Of a DNA stretch of 55,607 bases, positions 7,740 through 16,670 are shown piece by piece; the first letter of the stretch is position 1; each line of letters begins with the position of its first letter. Made by a program: the position numbers and the translations under genes. The stretch spans positions 1 to 55,607 of the forward strand of contig NZ_JAJCXB010000050.1 in NCBI RefSeq assembly GCF_020564935.1. The letters are read 5' to 3'. The notes under the pieces are model-generated. The model was given only the letters and a program-made list of their open reading frames with translations, had not been told where the DNA came from and did no database searches. The stretch comes from Streptomyces pinistramenti. Its GTDB lineage: Bacteria; Actinomycetota; Actinomycetes; Streptomycetales; Streptomycetaceae.

Positions 7740-9683
7740 ATGACTCTTGACGGGCGGGACGAGTGGCGCGGCGGCGACCCTTCCGCCATGGACGCGGGCG
7801 GCTCCGGCGGCCGGGCGGCCGCGCAGGTCCCCGGGCAGGCCGGGCCGTTGGGGGCGACGCCGCCGGTCGGTGAGCCCGCGGAGCGGCACGACCGCGCCGA
7901 GCGCATCGAGCCCGGAGTGCCGCCGCAGCGCGAACGCTCCGACAGCGCGGGCCCCGAAGGCGCCGCGGCCGATCCCGGTACCGCCGGTCTCCCGCCGTCC
8001 GATGCCCGGCTGCTCGCCGCGATGCGGGCCGGGGACGACAGCGCGTACGAGGAGATGTACCGCAGGCATGCCGATGCGGTGCGCCGTTATGCGCGCAGCT
8101 GCTGCCGGGACGCGCACACGGCGGAGGATCTGACCGGCGAGGTGTTCGCCCGCACGCTGCAGGCGGTGCGCGGCGGGGCCGGGCCCGACACGGCGGTGCG
8201 CGCGTATCTGCTGACGACGGTCCGCCGGGTCGCCGCGGCCTGGGGGAAGACCGCGCGGCGTGAGCAACTGGTCGAGGACTTCGCGGTGTTCGCGGTCTCC
8301 GCGGCCGGTTCGTCGATGGACGACACCCTCGACCTCGGCGCCGACGTACGGGCCATGCAGGAAGCCGAGCGGTCGATGGCGGTGCGGGCGTTCCGCAGCC
8401 TGCCGGAGCGCTACCAGACGGTGCTGTGGCACACCACGATCGAGGACGAGTCGCCGAGCGATGTCGCGCCGCTGCTCGGGCTGACCGCGAACGCGACGGC
8501 GGTGCTGGCCCACCGTGCCCGCGAGGGCCTCAAGCAGGCGTACCTCCAGGCGCATGTCAGCCAGTCGCTGACCGAGGGCGGCGACTGCGCGCGCTATGCC
8601 GACCGGCTGGGCGCGTACGCCCGTGGCGGGCTGCGGATGCGGGCCGAGCGGGGGCTGCGCAAGCATCTGGAGGGCTGTGCGCGGTGCCGGATGGCGGCGG
8701 TCGAGGTCGCGGACGTCAACCAGCGGATCGGTGCGGTGCTTCCGGTCGCGGTCATCGGCTGGTTCGCCGCCGGGTACGCGGTCAAGACGGCGGCCGCGGT
8801 GGCCGGCGCCGCGGGGGTGGCGGGAGCTGCGGGTGCGGGTGCCGCGGCGGCCGCCTCCGGGTCGGGGTCCGGTGCGGCGGGCGGTGGCGCCGCGGCCGGC
8901 GAGGCGCTCGGCGCACCGCTCAAGGTCGGGATCGGGGTCGGTGCGGTGGCGGTCGCCGGGGCGGCGCTCGCGATGGCGCTGTCCGGCTCCCCGCAGCCGG
9001 TGCCGAAGCCGCAGGCGAGGCCCGAGCCTACGGCCACCGTCGCGCCGCAGAAGCCCTCGCCCAAGCCGCCGCCGAAGCCGGTGCCGAAGCCGCCGCCCGC
9101 GCCGCGCCCGGCCCCGCCGCCGAAGCCGGAGCCGGAGCCCACGCCGACGCCGACGCCGGCCCCGAAGCCGAGTCCGCCGAAGCCGACGCCCACGCCGACG
9201 CGCACCCCCGAGCCGCCGTCGCCGACCCCCACCCCGACCCCGCCGGCCCCGACGCCGTACCTCCTGACCTCGCTCGACCAGGACCTGACGGGCGACGGCA
9301 CGAAGCCGGAGGTCCGCACGCTGGAGAGCAGCTGGATGTGGCAGCGGGCGGAGCCGCGCATCGACGGCCGTACGTACCCGCACGGCGTGACGGTGCACGG
9401 CACGTCCTCGGTGGTCATCGACCTCAACCGCAGCTGCACGGCGTACGACGCGAGCGCCGGCGTCGACGACCTCAGCCTGGGGCTCGGGGCGCTGCGCTTC
9501 TCCGTGGAGGCGGACGGGCAGCGGCTGTGGCAGTCGGACGTGGTGCACGGCGGGGAGCCGGCGGTACCGGTGCACGTCCCGTTGGCGGGCCGCAAGACGC
9601 TGCGGCTGATCGTGGAGCCGGAGTCGCCGGCGGACGCCCTGGCGTTCGGGGACTGGGCGCAGTCGCAGATCAGCTGCCACTGA
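7740..9683 (+). CDS. ECF sigma factor fused to zinc-finger anti-sigma segment, membrane anchor and NPCBM domain
   Basis: This is a 647-residue multi-domain protein. Domains in order: variable N-terminus (1-85); sigma region 2 (about 87-150, AYEEMYRRHADAVRRYAR and AEDLTGEVFARTL); sigma region 4 (about 215-270, LPERYQTVLWHTTIEDESPSDVAPLLG); zf-HC2 motif (C283, H309-x3-C313-x2-C316); one or two hydrophobic segments (about 333-350 and a clear transmembrane helix at 396-415); a Pro-Lys/Pro-Thr linker (about 418-515); and a C-terminal NPCBM-type beta-sandwich (about 525-647, with YPHGVTVHGTSSVVIDLN and a tryptophan-rich first strand). The order implies a sigma factor held at the membrane with its carbohydrate-binding-like module outside. 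Related fusions are known in actinobacterial ECF groups. ATG 7740 has GGGGG upstream; GTG 7713 has none. Confidence 0.88.
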   Translation: MTLDGRDEWRGGDPSAMDAGGSGGRAAAQVPGQAGPLGATPPVGEPAERHDRAERIEPGVPPQRERSDSAGPEGAAADPGTAGLPPSDARLLAAMRAGDDSAYEEMYRRHADAVRRYARSCCRDAHTAEDLTGEVFARTLQAVRGGAGPDTAVRAYLLTTVRRVAAAWGKTARREQLVEDFAVFAVSAAGSSMDDTLDLGADVRAMQEAERSMAVRAFRSLPERYQTVLWHTTIEDESPSDVAPLLGLTANATAVLAHRAREGLKQAYLQAHVSQSLTEGGDCARYADRLGAYARGGLRMRAERGLRKHLEGCARCRMAAVEVADVNQRIGAVLPVAVIGWFAAGYAVKTAAAVAGAAGVAGAAGAGAAAAASGSGSGAAGGGAAAGEALGAPLKVGIGVGAVAVAGAALAMALSGSPQPVPKPQARPEPTATVAPQKPSPKPPPKPVPKPPPAPRPAPPPKPEPEPTPTPTPAPKPSPPKPTPTPTRTPEPPSPTPTPTPPAPTPYLLTSLDQDLTGDGTKPEVRTLESSWMWQRAEPRIDGRTYPHGVTVHGTSSVVIDLNRSCTAYDASAGVDDLSLGLGALRFSVEADGQRLWQSDVVHGGEPAVPVHVPLAGRKTLRLIVEPESPADALAFGDWAQSQISCH

Positions 9684-9712
9684 GACGGGCGGCGCCAAGG
9701 CCGCGGAACCGT

Positions 9713-11815
9713 CTACGGGTGCCGCAGGACCGGTTCGGAGCCCGGCTGTGGCGCGACGCCGCCGGCCACCGCGCGCTGCCGTGGCGCCGCCGCGCCCGTC
9801 CAGCAGGTGCCGCGCCTGGCCAGCAGGCGGCGCAGCCACATCTCGGTGGAGACCAGCTCCGCGAGGCCGTCCAGCGGCAGCGGCGCGCCCTCGGCCGCCG
9901 CGCGCAGGGCCTTGCGGACGACCCGTGCCTCCACGAGACCGGCGTCGGCGAGCAGGGGGGTGTCGAAGAGCTGGACGAGGGTGCCGACGGCGCCGCGCAG
10001 TCCGGCCCGTGCCGCGGCGGCGTGGGTGGGCTGCGAGGTGGCGCCCCAGCCCGCCGGCAGATCGCGCACGCCGGCGCCGGAGAGCACCGAGCGCAGGACG
10101 GCGGCGCGGGCGCCCGGCTGTACCCGCAGGGTGTCGGGCAGGGCGCGGCAGGCGAGCACGACCTGGTTGTCGAGGAACGGGGCGTGCAGCCGCTGGTTGC
10201 GGACCTCCGCGGCCTGTTCGAGGACGCGGTGGTCGGCGGCCTGGCGGGCCAGCACGGCGCGGGCCCTGCGCTCCCCGGGGCGGCCGCTTCCTGATGAGCG
10301 GGTGGCCGCGTCCCCGAGACGAACCGATACTTCGGCGAGCGCCTCGCCGGTGAGCCAGCGCGCGGCCGGGCCCGGACGGCACCAGAAGAGGGCGGCAAGC
10401 GACGCGTCGACCGCGCCGTCCGCCACGGGTTCGTCGGCGAACTGCCGCTCCATGAGGCGGCGTGCGGTGTCGGCGATCCCCACTCCGTAGGGCGTACGGG
10501 CCAGCTTGCGGGCAGCGCGGTAGACGGTGAAGGGGACCAGGACGGACTGTGCGGAAGGACCGTCGGCGCGGGCGAGCGCGGTGACCGGGCGCAGCAGGTG
10601 GCGCCGGCGGCGGTCCAGGAGGAGGTCGGCGAGGCGGGCGGGGTGGGCGTCCAGGACCTGGCGGGCGCCGTGGCCGACGAAGTGGTCGGCGCTGCCCGCC
10701 AGCAGGCGTCTGCGGTGACGGCCCGCGGTGGTGAGGGAGGGGCCCGGTTCGTCGGTGAGGGGGCCGGTCCCGAGGTCGGCGTAGGGCAGGGCCTCCTCGC
10801 CCGCGGCGACGACGACGTGGTGCAGGCGGGGGTTGGCGGCGATGCTGCGGGCGCGTTCCAGTTCGGCTTCGTGGTGGGCCTGATCGCCGTGGGTGGCACG
10901 GTCGTTGAAGGTGACCGCCAGCAGGCGTTCGCCGTGGCCGCCCAGCGCCCCGGGCGCTCCGGGGAGGCCGGCGGCCAGGAGGGCGAGAGTTCCGGAGGCA
11001 CTGCCTCCGGAGAGGTCGGCGCCGATTCCGGGTGCCGGGCCGCCGCGCGCTGCCCGGCGTTCGGCGGGGCCCATGCCCGGTACGGGGCCGGGGTCCAGGC
11101 CGTCGAGCCCGTCCGGGTCGGGCGCGTGCCGAGGGCTCGCGAGCCGGGCGCGCACCGCATCGACCAGCGCCTCTCGTACGCCGTCCACGGCCTGTTCGGG
11201 GGCGAGTTGGGGGGCGGCGACGGCCAGCGACACCGTCGGTTCGTAGCAGGCGATCTCGCGGGCGCCGCCGCGCAGCACCAGGGCGTGACCCGGCGGAATC
11301 CGGCGCACGCCCTGGTACGGGGTGCCGGAGCCGACCGCTTCGGGGGCGTCGGGGCAGGCCAGCAGGGCGGCGAGGTGACCGATGTCGAGGCCGGCCTCGA
11401 CGAGGTCGGCGAGCGGCAGGGCGGCGGTGGCGTAGGCGGTGCCGCCGTCCCAGGGTGTGTGGAAAACGGGGCGGGCGCCGGCCAGATCGCCCGTGACCGT
11501 GATCCGGCGTCCCACCTGCGCGACCGCGGTGTAGCTGCCCGGCCAGGCGGTGAGGTGCCGCAGCGCGCCGCCACGGGCCGCGAACAGGCCCACCCGCAGC
11601 TGGTCGTTGGTGGCGCCGCAGACGCCGAAGACGGCGAGCCGGGTCTCGGGGTCGGCCTGGACGACGCGCACCTCGTCGGGCCGCCAGTCGCCGACCGCCC
11701 ACAGCGGATCCGGCCCGCCCCACAGGAGTTGGGCGCCTACGGGGAGGACCGCGCGGCTCTCCCCGGTGAGGGCCGGCCCCGTGGCGCTACTGCTCCACCC
11801 CACCAACCAGCGCAT
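9713..11815 (-). CDS. Asparagine-synthetase-like protein, lasso-peptide macrolactam synthetase type
   Basis: This is a 700-residue protein of the asparagine synthetase B family. The N-terminal half (1-200) resembles the glutamine amidotransferase fold but lacks the catalytic Cys2 (it begins MRWLVGW), so it cannot release ammonia from glutamine. The C-terminal synthetase domain carries an altered PP-loop, SGGSAS at 269-274 in place of SGGxDS, and a later LHAPFLDNQVV segment. Cys2-less members include lasso-peptide cyclases, which adenylate a side-chain carboxylate and form the ring. No precursor peptide or lasso leader-peptidase gene is present here, so its substrate is unknown. ATG 11815 follows GGAGG at 7 bases. 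It lies convergent to the sigma-factor gene and divergent from the sporulation gene. A homologue occupies the same place in S. coelicolor (recalled). Confidence 0.8.
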   Translation of the reverse strand: MRWLVGWSSSATGPALTGESRAVLPVGAQLLWGGPDPLWAVGDWRPDEVRVVQADPETRLAVFGVCGATNDQLRVGLFAARGGALRHLTAWPGSYTAVAQVGRRITVTGDLAGARPVFHTPWDGGTAYATAALPLADLVEAGLDIGHLAALLACPDAPEAVGSGTPYQGVRRIPPGHALVLRGGAREIACYEPTVSLAVAAPQLAPEQAVDGVREALVDAVRARLASPRHAPDPDGLDGLDPGPVPGMGPAERRAARGGPAPGIGADLSGGSASGTLALLAAGLPGAPGALGGHGERLLAVTFNDRATHGDQAHHEAELERARSIAANPRLHHVVVAAGEEALPYADLGTGPLTDEPGPSLTTAGRHRRRLLAGSADHFVGHGARQVLDAHPARLADLLLDRRRRHLLRPVTALARADGPSAQSVLVPFTVYRAARKLARTPYGVGIADTARRLMERQFADEPVADGAVDASLAALFWCRPGPAARWLTGEALAEVSVRLGDAATRSSGSGRPGERRARAVLARQAADHRVLEQAAEVRNQRLHAPFLDNQVVLACRALPDTLRVQPGARAAVLRSVLSGAGVRDLPAGWGATSQPTHAAAARAGLRGAVGTLVQLFDTPLLADAGLVEARVVRKALRAAAEGAPLPLDGLAELVSTEMWLRRLLARRGTCWTGAAAPRQRAVAGGVAPQPGSEPVLRHP

Positions 11816-12480
11816 CGCGCCTCCACGCTTCCCCGTCCGGCGGAGGGCGCGCCACCACCCCGTACCGCGGATTACCAGCCGTTGTGCGGACCATGCTGCC
11901 ATGACAGCGGCGCGCGGGAGGTGCGGGAGAAGGCCCGTGTACGGGTGGTTCGCGCCGTTGCGGCAGGGCGGCTCCGGCGCGCCGCGGCTCCCGGAAGGGG
12001 CGTACCGGAGCGGTGGAAGCTCGGCATCCGGGGTGTGCGGCGTGAAATTTTCGCACACCACTATTCAGCCAAAGTCCGTTCGTCACACCCCAGTTGGCGA
12101 CGCGGAACCGTGGCGTCACCCGGTGTCCTGCCGGTGGCGGCCGGCCTCGTGCGACGGTCCGGGAAGCGGGCTGCGCCTCCCGGACCGGACCACCACCTGC
12201 GGGGAATGAGGTGGTGGTATCCCCCAGCCCACTGGATTCAGTGCAGCGGGCCGACCCACGCAGCACCCATGGAAGCCCTCCCGCAACAGGGCAGGCAGCG
12301 CGCACGTGTAGGCGCACGGCAACACGTACCCGGAGCACATGCCAATTCCCGTACCCCTGTTTGAACATGAATCTCGCCATCCAGGACACCGACCCTTAAC
12401 GGTCGGGATCCGGCGAACTACTCTGGGTGGACGCATGCCCCGGGGTACCGGGGCGGCCGTCGCTGTGTCGAGGGGTGCGC
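11816..12480. other. 665-base divergent intergenic region with an inverted repeat
   Basis: The region separates the cyclase-like gene (leftward) from the sporulation-associated gene (rightward). On the minus strand TGTGAC (complement of 12082-12087) and AATAGT (complement of 12060-12065) form a possible promoter at 16 bases spacing, just upstream of an 8-bp inverted repeat (12032-12059). Two CGTACCC direct repeats occur near 12323 and 12350, upstream of the right-hand gene. I searched by eye for a short precursor peptide on the minus strand and found none that convinces. Confidence 0.5.
12032..12059. promoter_or_regulatory. Inverted repeat downstream of the cyclase-gene promoter
   Basis: GGTGTGCG and CGCACACC flank a 12-base AT-rich centre. 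The site lies within the probable 5' untranslated region of the cyclase-like gene, so it could be an operator or an RNA hairpin. Confidence 0.5.
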
Positions 12481-13929
12481 ATGTCCAGGGATATACGCGG
12501 GCCGAACGAAAAGCTCGGCACCGTTCTCGCCCTCGCGGGTATCAGCAATGCCGGACTGGCGCGCCGGGTCAACGACCTCGGCGCACAGCGCGGACTGACG
12601 CTTCGTTATGACAAGACGTCGGTGGCGCGATGGGTGTCCAAGGGCATGGTGCCCCAGGGTGCCGCGCCGCATCTGATCGCCTCGGCGATCGGCAGCAAGC
12701 TCGGGCGTCCGGTGCCGCTGCACGAAATCGGCCTGGGCGACGCGGATCCGGCACCCGAGGTCGGCCTGACATTTCCCCGCGATGTGGGAGCAGCGGTGCG
12801 TTCGGCGACGGATCTCTACCGCCTGGATCTGGCCGGTCGGCGGGCCGGCGGCGGCGGGATCTGGCAGAGCCTGGCCGGATCCTTCGCCGTCAGCGCGTAC
12901 GCCACCCCCGCCTCGCGCTGGCTGATATCCCCGGCCGACAGCTCGGTGGCGCGCGAGGCGTCCGAAGCGCGCGACAAGGACGCCGCCCAGGGCGCGGACG
13001 GGGGCATACCGCAGCACGTCGGCCACAGCGACGTCAGCAAGCTGCGCGAGGCGGCGGAGGACGCACGCCGCTGGGACTCCAAGTACGGTGGCGGCGACTG
13101 GCGTTCGTCCATGGTCCCTGAGTGTCTCCGGGTGGACGCGGCGCCGCTGCTGCTGGCCTCCTACAGCGACGAAGTGGGCCGCGCGCTCTTCGGTGCGACC
13201 TCCGAACTCACCCGCCTCGCCGGGTGGATGGCCTTCGACACCGGCCAACAGGAGGCGGCGCAGCGGTACTACATCCAGGCGCTGCGGCTCGCCCGCGCCG
13301 CCGCCGACGTCCCCCTGGGCGGCTACGTCCTCGCCTCCATGTCCCTCCAGGCCACCTACCGCGGCTTCGCCGACGAGGGCGTCGACCTCGCGCAGGCCGC
13401 CCTGGAACGCAACCGCGGGCTCGCCACCGCCCGCACCATGAGCTTCTTCCGCCTGGTGGAGGCCCGCGCCCAGGCGAAGGCCGGCGAGGCGCGCGCCTGT
13501 GAGGTGGCCCTGAAGGCCGCCGAGGGCTGGCTGGAACGCTCCCGTGGCGGCGACCCCGACCCGTCCTGGCTGGACTTCTACTCCTACGAGCGGTTCGCCG
13601 CCGACGCCGCCGAGTGCTACCGCGACCTGCGGCTGCCCCGCCAGGTGCGCCGCTTCACCGAGCAGGCGCTGTCCCGGCCCACCGAGGAATTCGTCCGCTC
13701 GCACGGCCTGCGCCTGGTCGTCTCCGCCGTGGCCGAACTGGAGTCGGGGAACCTCGACGCCGCCTGCGCCGCGGGCACCCGCGCCGTCGAGGTCGCCGGC
13801 CGCATCTCCTCGGCCCGCACCACCGAATACGTCCGCGACCTCCTGCACCGTCTGGAGCCCTACGGCGACGAACCCCGGGTGGTGGAGCTGCGCGAGCGCG
13901 CCCGGCCGCTGCTGGCGGCACCGGCGTAG
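12481..13929 (+). CDS. Sporulation-associated regulator-like protein (TPR-type)
   Basis: This is a 482-residue cytoplasmic protein. The N-terminus (1-75) resembles a helix-turn-helix segment (ISNAGLARRVNDLG and TSVARWVSKGMVP). The rest is alpha-helical with tetratricopeptide-like repeats (AFDTGQQEAAQRYYIQALRLARAA and similar), as in the Streptomyces family often annotated as transcriptional regulator or sporulation-associated protein. I recall S. coelicolor SCO4114 as the orthologue, transcribed in sporulating aerial hyphae. The specific role is not known. ATG 12481 has GAGGGG at 5-6 bases. Its neighbours (a sigma-factor fusion, AtrA and a lasso-cyclase-like protein) suggest a developmental locus, but this is only inference from proximity. 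Confidence 0.75.
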   Translation: MSRDIRGPNEKLGTVLALAGISNAGLARRVNDLGAQRGLTLRYDKTSVARWVSKGMVPQGAAPHLIASAIGSKLGRPVPLHEIGLGDADPAPEVGLTFPRDVGAAVRSATDLYRLDLAGRRAGGGGIWQSLAGSFAVSAYATPASRWLISPADSSVAREASEARDKDAAQGADGGIPQHVGHSDVSKLREAAEDARRWDSKYGGGDWRSSMVPECLRVDAAPLLLASYSDEVGRALFGATSELTRLAGWMAFDTGQQEAAQRYYIQALRLARAAADVPLGGYVLASMSLQATYRGFADEGVDLAQAALERNRGLATARTMSFFRLVEARAQAKAGEARACEVALKAAEGWLERSRGGDPDPSWLDFYSYERFAADAAECYRDLRLPRQVRRFTEQALSRPTEEFVRSHGLRLVVSAVAELESGNLDAACAAGTRAVEVAGRISSARTTEYVRDLLHRLEPYGDEPRVVELRERARPLLAAPA

Positions 13930-14163
13930 GGCGGGGGACGCGCGGAGACAGGGGCGCGGAGGAGACCGGGAACGCGGGAAGGGCGGGCAAAGGGCGCACA
14001 CCGTCACACTCCACCCCCTCCGTGCGCTGCCCCCTTCCGTCCCCGTCCGTCGCCCGTCGCCGCGTTGTCAGTACCGCGCGTCATGATGGGGTATGTCGTT
14101 CGGTGATGAGGTGCGGGGCCGCGGTCAGGGGCGGTTCCGTGGTCCCGGGGTTGGGGAGGTGCA

Positions 14164-15372
14164 GTGGCGGCGTACGACTGCGATGTACTGGTGATCGGTG
14201 CCGGCATCGTCGGGCTCTCCACGGCCTGGGCGATCACCCGCACCGTTCCGGACACCCGCGTGGTGGTCCTGGAGAAGGAGCCGGGGCCCGCCCGCCATCA
14301 GACCGGGCGTAACAGCGGCGTGATCCACAGCGGCATCTACTACCCTCCCGGCTCCCTCAAGGCCCGCTTCGCCCTCAAGGGCTCCGCGGAAATGGCCAAG
14401 TTCTGCGCCGAACAGGACATCCCGCACGACCTCACGGGCAAGCTGATCGTCGCCACGGACCGCAGCGAGCTGCCCCGGCTGCACGGCCTGATCCAGCGCG
14501 GCCGGGAGCACGGCCTGCCGGTGCGCGAGCTGGGCCCGGCCCAGATAGCCGAGTACGAACCCGAGGTGCGCGGCCTGGCCGCCATCCACGTCGGCACGAC
14601 CGGCGTCTGCGACTTCGGCGCCGTCGCCCGCCGCTTCGCCGCACTCGCAGGGGACGCCGGTACCCGCATCGCCTACGGCGCGGAGGTCACCAGGATCGCC
14701 CGCCGTCCCGGCCGGGTCGCGGTCGGCACGGCCTCCGGGGCGGTGTACCGCGCCCGCGCCCTGGTCAACTGCGCCGGGCTGCACAGCGACCACATCGCGC
14801 GGCTCGCGGGCGACGACCCGGGCATGCGGATCGTCCCGTTCCGCGGCGAGTACCACACCCTCGCCCCGGAACGCGCCTCGCTCGTCCGCGGCCTGGTCTA
14901 CCCCGTCCCCGACCCGGCCTTCCCGTTCCTCGGCGTCCACCTCACCCGCGGAATCGACGGCGCCGTCCACATCGGCCCGAACGCCGTGCCCGCCCTCGCC
15001 CGCGAGGGCTACGACTGGCACACCGTCCGCCCCGCCGAGCTGGCCGGCACCCTCGCCTACCGCGGCTCCTGGCACATAGCCCGCCGCCACTGGCGCTACG
15101 GCGCGGGCGAACTCCACCGCTCGCTGTCCCGCCGCGCCTTCACCGACACCGTCCGCCGCCTGCTGCCCGCGGTCTGCGATGACGACCTCCGCCCCGCCCC
15201 GGCCGGCGTCCGCGCCCAGGCCGTCCTCCCCGACGGCACCCTCGTCGACGACTTCCTCTTCGCCGAGACCCCCGGCATCGTCCACGTCCTCAACGCCCCG
15301 TCCCCGGCGGCCACCGCCTCCTTGCCGATCGGGCGGGAGATTGCGCGGCGGGTGGTGGGGATCGTGGGGTAG
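14164..15372 (+). CDS. lhgO: L-2-hydroxyglutarate oxidase (FAD-dependent)
   Basis: This is a 402-residue FAD-dependent oxidoreductase of the DAO family. It has the N-terminal dinucleotide-binding motif GAGIVGLSTAW (12-22), the LhgO signature HQTGRNSGVIHSGIYYPPGSLKA just after the first beta-strands, and the C-terminal Gly-Ala-rich FAD contact near NAPSPAATAS. LhgO oxidises L-2-hydroxyglutarate to 2-oxoglutarate and passes electrons to the respiratory chain. Length and motif spacing agree with the family. GTG 14164 has GGGGAGG five bases upstream. It stands alone, with a 234-base upstream spacer. It could be annotated more broadly as an NAD(P)/FAD-dependent oxidoreductase. Confidence 0.9.
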   Translation: MAAYDCDVLVIGAGIVGLSTAWAITRTVPDTRVVVLEKEPGPARHQTGRNSGVIHSGIYYPPGSLKARFALKGSAEMAKFCAEQDIPHDLTGKLIVATDRSELPRLHGLIQRGREHGLPVRELGPAQIAEYEPEVRGLAAIHVGTTGVCDFGAVARRFAALAGDAGTRIAYGAEVTRIARRPGRVAVGTASGAVYRARALVNCAGLHSDHIARLAGDDPGMRIVPFRGEYHTLAPERASLVRGLVYPVPDPAFPFLGVHLTRGIDGAVHIGPNAVPALAREGYDWHTVRPAELAGTLAYRGSWHIARRHWRYGAGELHRSLSRRAFTDTVRRLLPAVCDDDLRPAPAGVRAQAVLPDGTLVDDFLFAETPGIVHVLNAPSPAATASLPIGREIARRVVGIVG

Positions 15373-15472
15373 CGGCCGGAGGTGCTGCCGTGGATCCGGG
15401 GCAACGGCAGTGGCCCTGCCTGCCGTCCCGGGACCGGGGTGACAGCCAGGGCCGGAGAAAGCGGAGAGGGCC

Positions 15473-16522
15473 TCAGCGGTTCAGCTTGAACGCGCGCAGG
15501 CTGGGCCGGTCACCGCACAGCCGCTCGCCCTCCAGGTAGAGCGTCTGCTCGTTCTCGCTCCAGGTGAACGACATGAGGTGCGGCGCTCCCAGGGAGTGCT
15601 TCGGGTCGCAGAGGATGCCCTTCACCGTCTGCTTGCCGTCACGCACGTGGAGCGAGACCAGCACCGGGTCCTGGCCGCCTCCGGTGGGCGGCGCGGAAGC
15701 CACTGCGACCACCTCGCCATCGCCCTCCGCGACCGGCGTGCCCTGCTTCTTCCACAGCAGCTTCCCGGGCTTGAGATCCACCGCGGCGGTGCCGCCCACG
15801 TTGCCGTACGCGGCCACCAGCGCCTGCTCGCCCTCGTCGACGAACGTGGTGCGCGGGTGCAGATCCAGGTCCTTCAGCTCGCCCTCGATCGTGAAGGTGT
15901 GGTCCGGCTTCAGGTCCTTGTCGACGGTCCGGACAGAGAGTTCGGGGGCGATCTTGTTGGCATCGGAGGCCATCAGCACCGTCAGCGGCCGGTCGGCCAG
16001 AACGGCGCTCGCCACCCGCGGGTCACCGGTGGTCTTCGAGTTCAGGCTCCCGTACTGGAGATCCTGGACGGACAGCAGCCGCTTCGGCTTCGTGCCGGGG
16101 CGCTCGCTGCTCCACACCAGGTGGTCCGGGCTGTACGCCGTCCCGTCGGTGCGCTCGTGGCCGCGCGACGTCAGGGGCCACTTCTCCGTGCCGTTGATCG
16201 AGAACCCGGCGCAGGTCCGGCCGATCGCGACCGAGACGACCTTGTTGTTCACCGTGACCTGCGGGTGGTCCTCCGACGAGCCGCCCTTGAGGTTCTTCGA
16301 CCACAGGGTGTGGCCGGTGTCGGCGTCGACCGGCGCTCCCGGATACGGCCCCTCCGGTGCACCCGGCCCCGGCTGCGAGACGGCCGGTGGAGCGCCCTGC
16401 CCCGCAGCGGCCGTACCACCCTGCGGCTTCCCGAAACCCGGCCCGGCCGGCGGCGCAGGCACGGGCGGCGCCCCCTGCGACTCCTATGGATTCCCGGTGC
16501 TGCCCTGGCCGCCTCGCGACAC
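15473..16522 (-). pseudogene. PQQ-like beta-propeller protein, interrupted and shortened
   Basis: From GTG 16462 the frame encodes 329 residues: a Pro/Gly-rich start (1-45), then PQQ-like beta-propeller sequence (DADTGHTLWSKNLKGG, VDLKPGKLLWKKQG). The same frame continues upstream past a single TAG (complement of 16484-16486) to GTG 16522, which has a strong AGGGGGA ribosome site nine bases away and a natural-looking start, VSRGGQGSTGNP. The text on either side of the TAG reads as one Pro/Gly-rich region. Relatives in Streptomyces normally have a membrane helix and more propeller blades between the Pro-rich part and this domain (recalled); none is present here. I infer an internal deletion plus a nonsense change. 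A shorter functional protein from 16462 is possible, as AGGGGG also precedes that GTG. Confidence 0.6.
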
Positions 16523-16655
16523 GATGAGCCGTCCCCCTGGTTGCTTTTCCTGCGGATCAGCGACGCATCGTAGGCATCCGGCTGCGCAGAGCGCCATCAC
16601 TCTTTCCCCGCCGCCCGCGGCACCGGAGGCGAGGTCACGCCGTCGCGGTCCCCCG

Positions 16656-16661
16656 TAGAAT
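16656..16661 (+). promoter_or_regulatory. -10 box for a leaderless trmB transcript
   Basis: TAGAAT lies nine bases upstream of GTG 16671, the usual distance when the start codon is at or near the transcription start. No ribosome-binding site is present. Confidence 0.5.
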
Positions 16662-16670
16662 CTCCGCACT

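Noticed and set aside
6591..11723. A 1710-codon open frame on the minus strand
   Set aside because: It runs antisense through atrA and the sigma fusion and out of frame with the cyclase-like gene. It is Arg/Pro-rich with no recognisable domain.
11816..12480. Possible lasso precursor peptide next to the cyclase-like gene
   Set aside because: No minus-strand short frame has a good ribosome site plus a Gly-start core with Asp/Glu at position 7-9, so I do not claim a lasso cluster.
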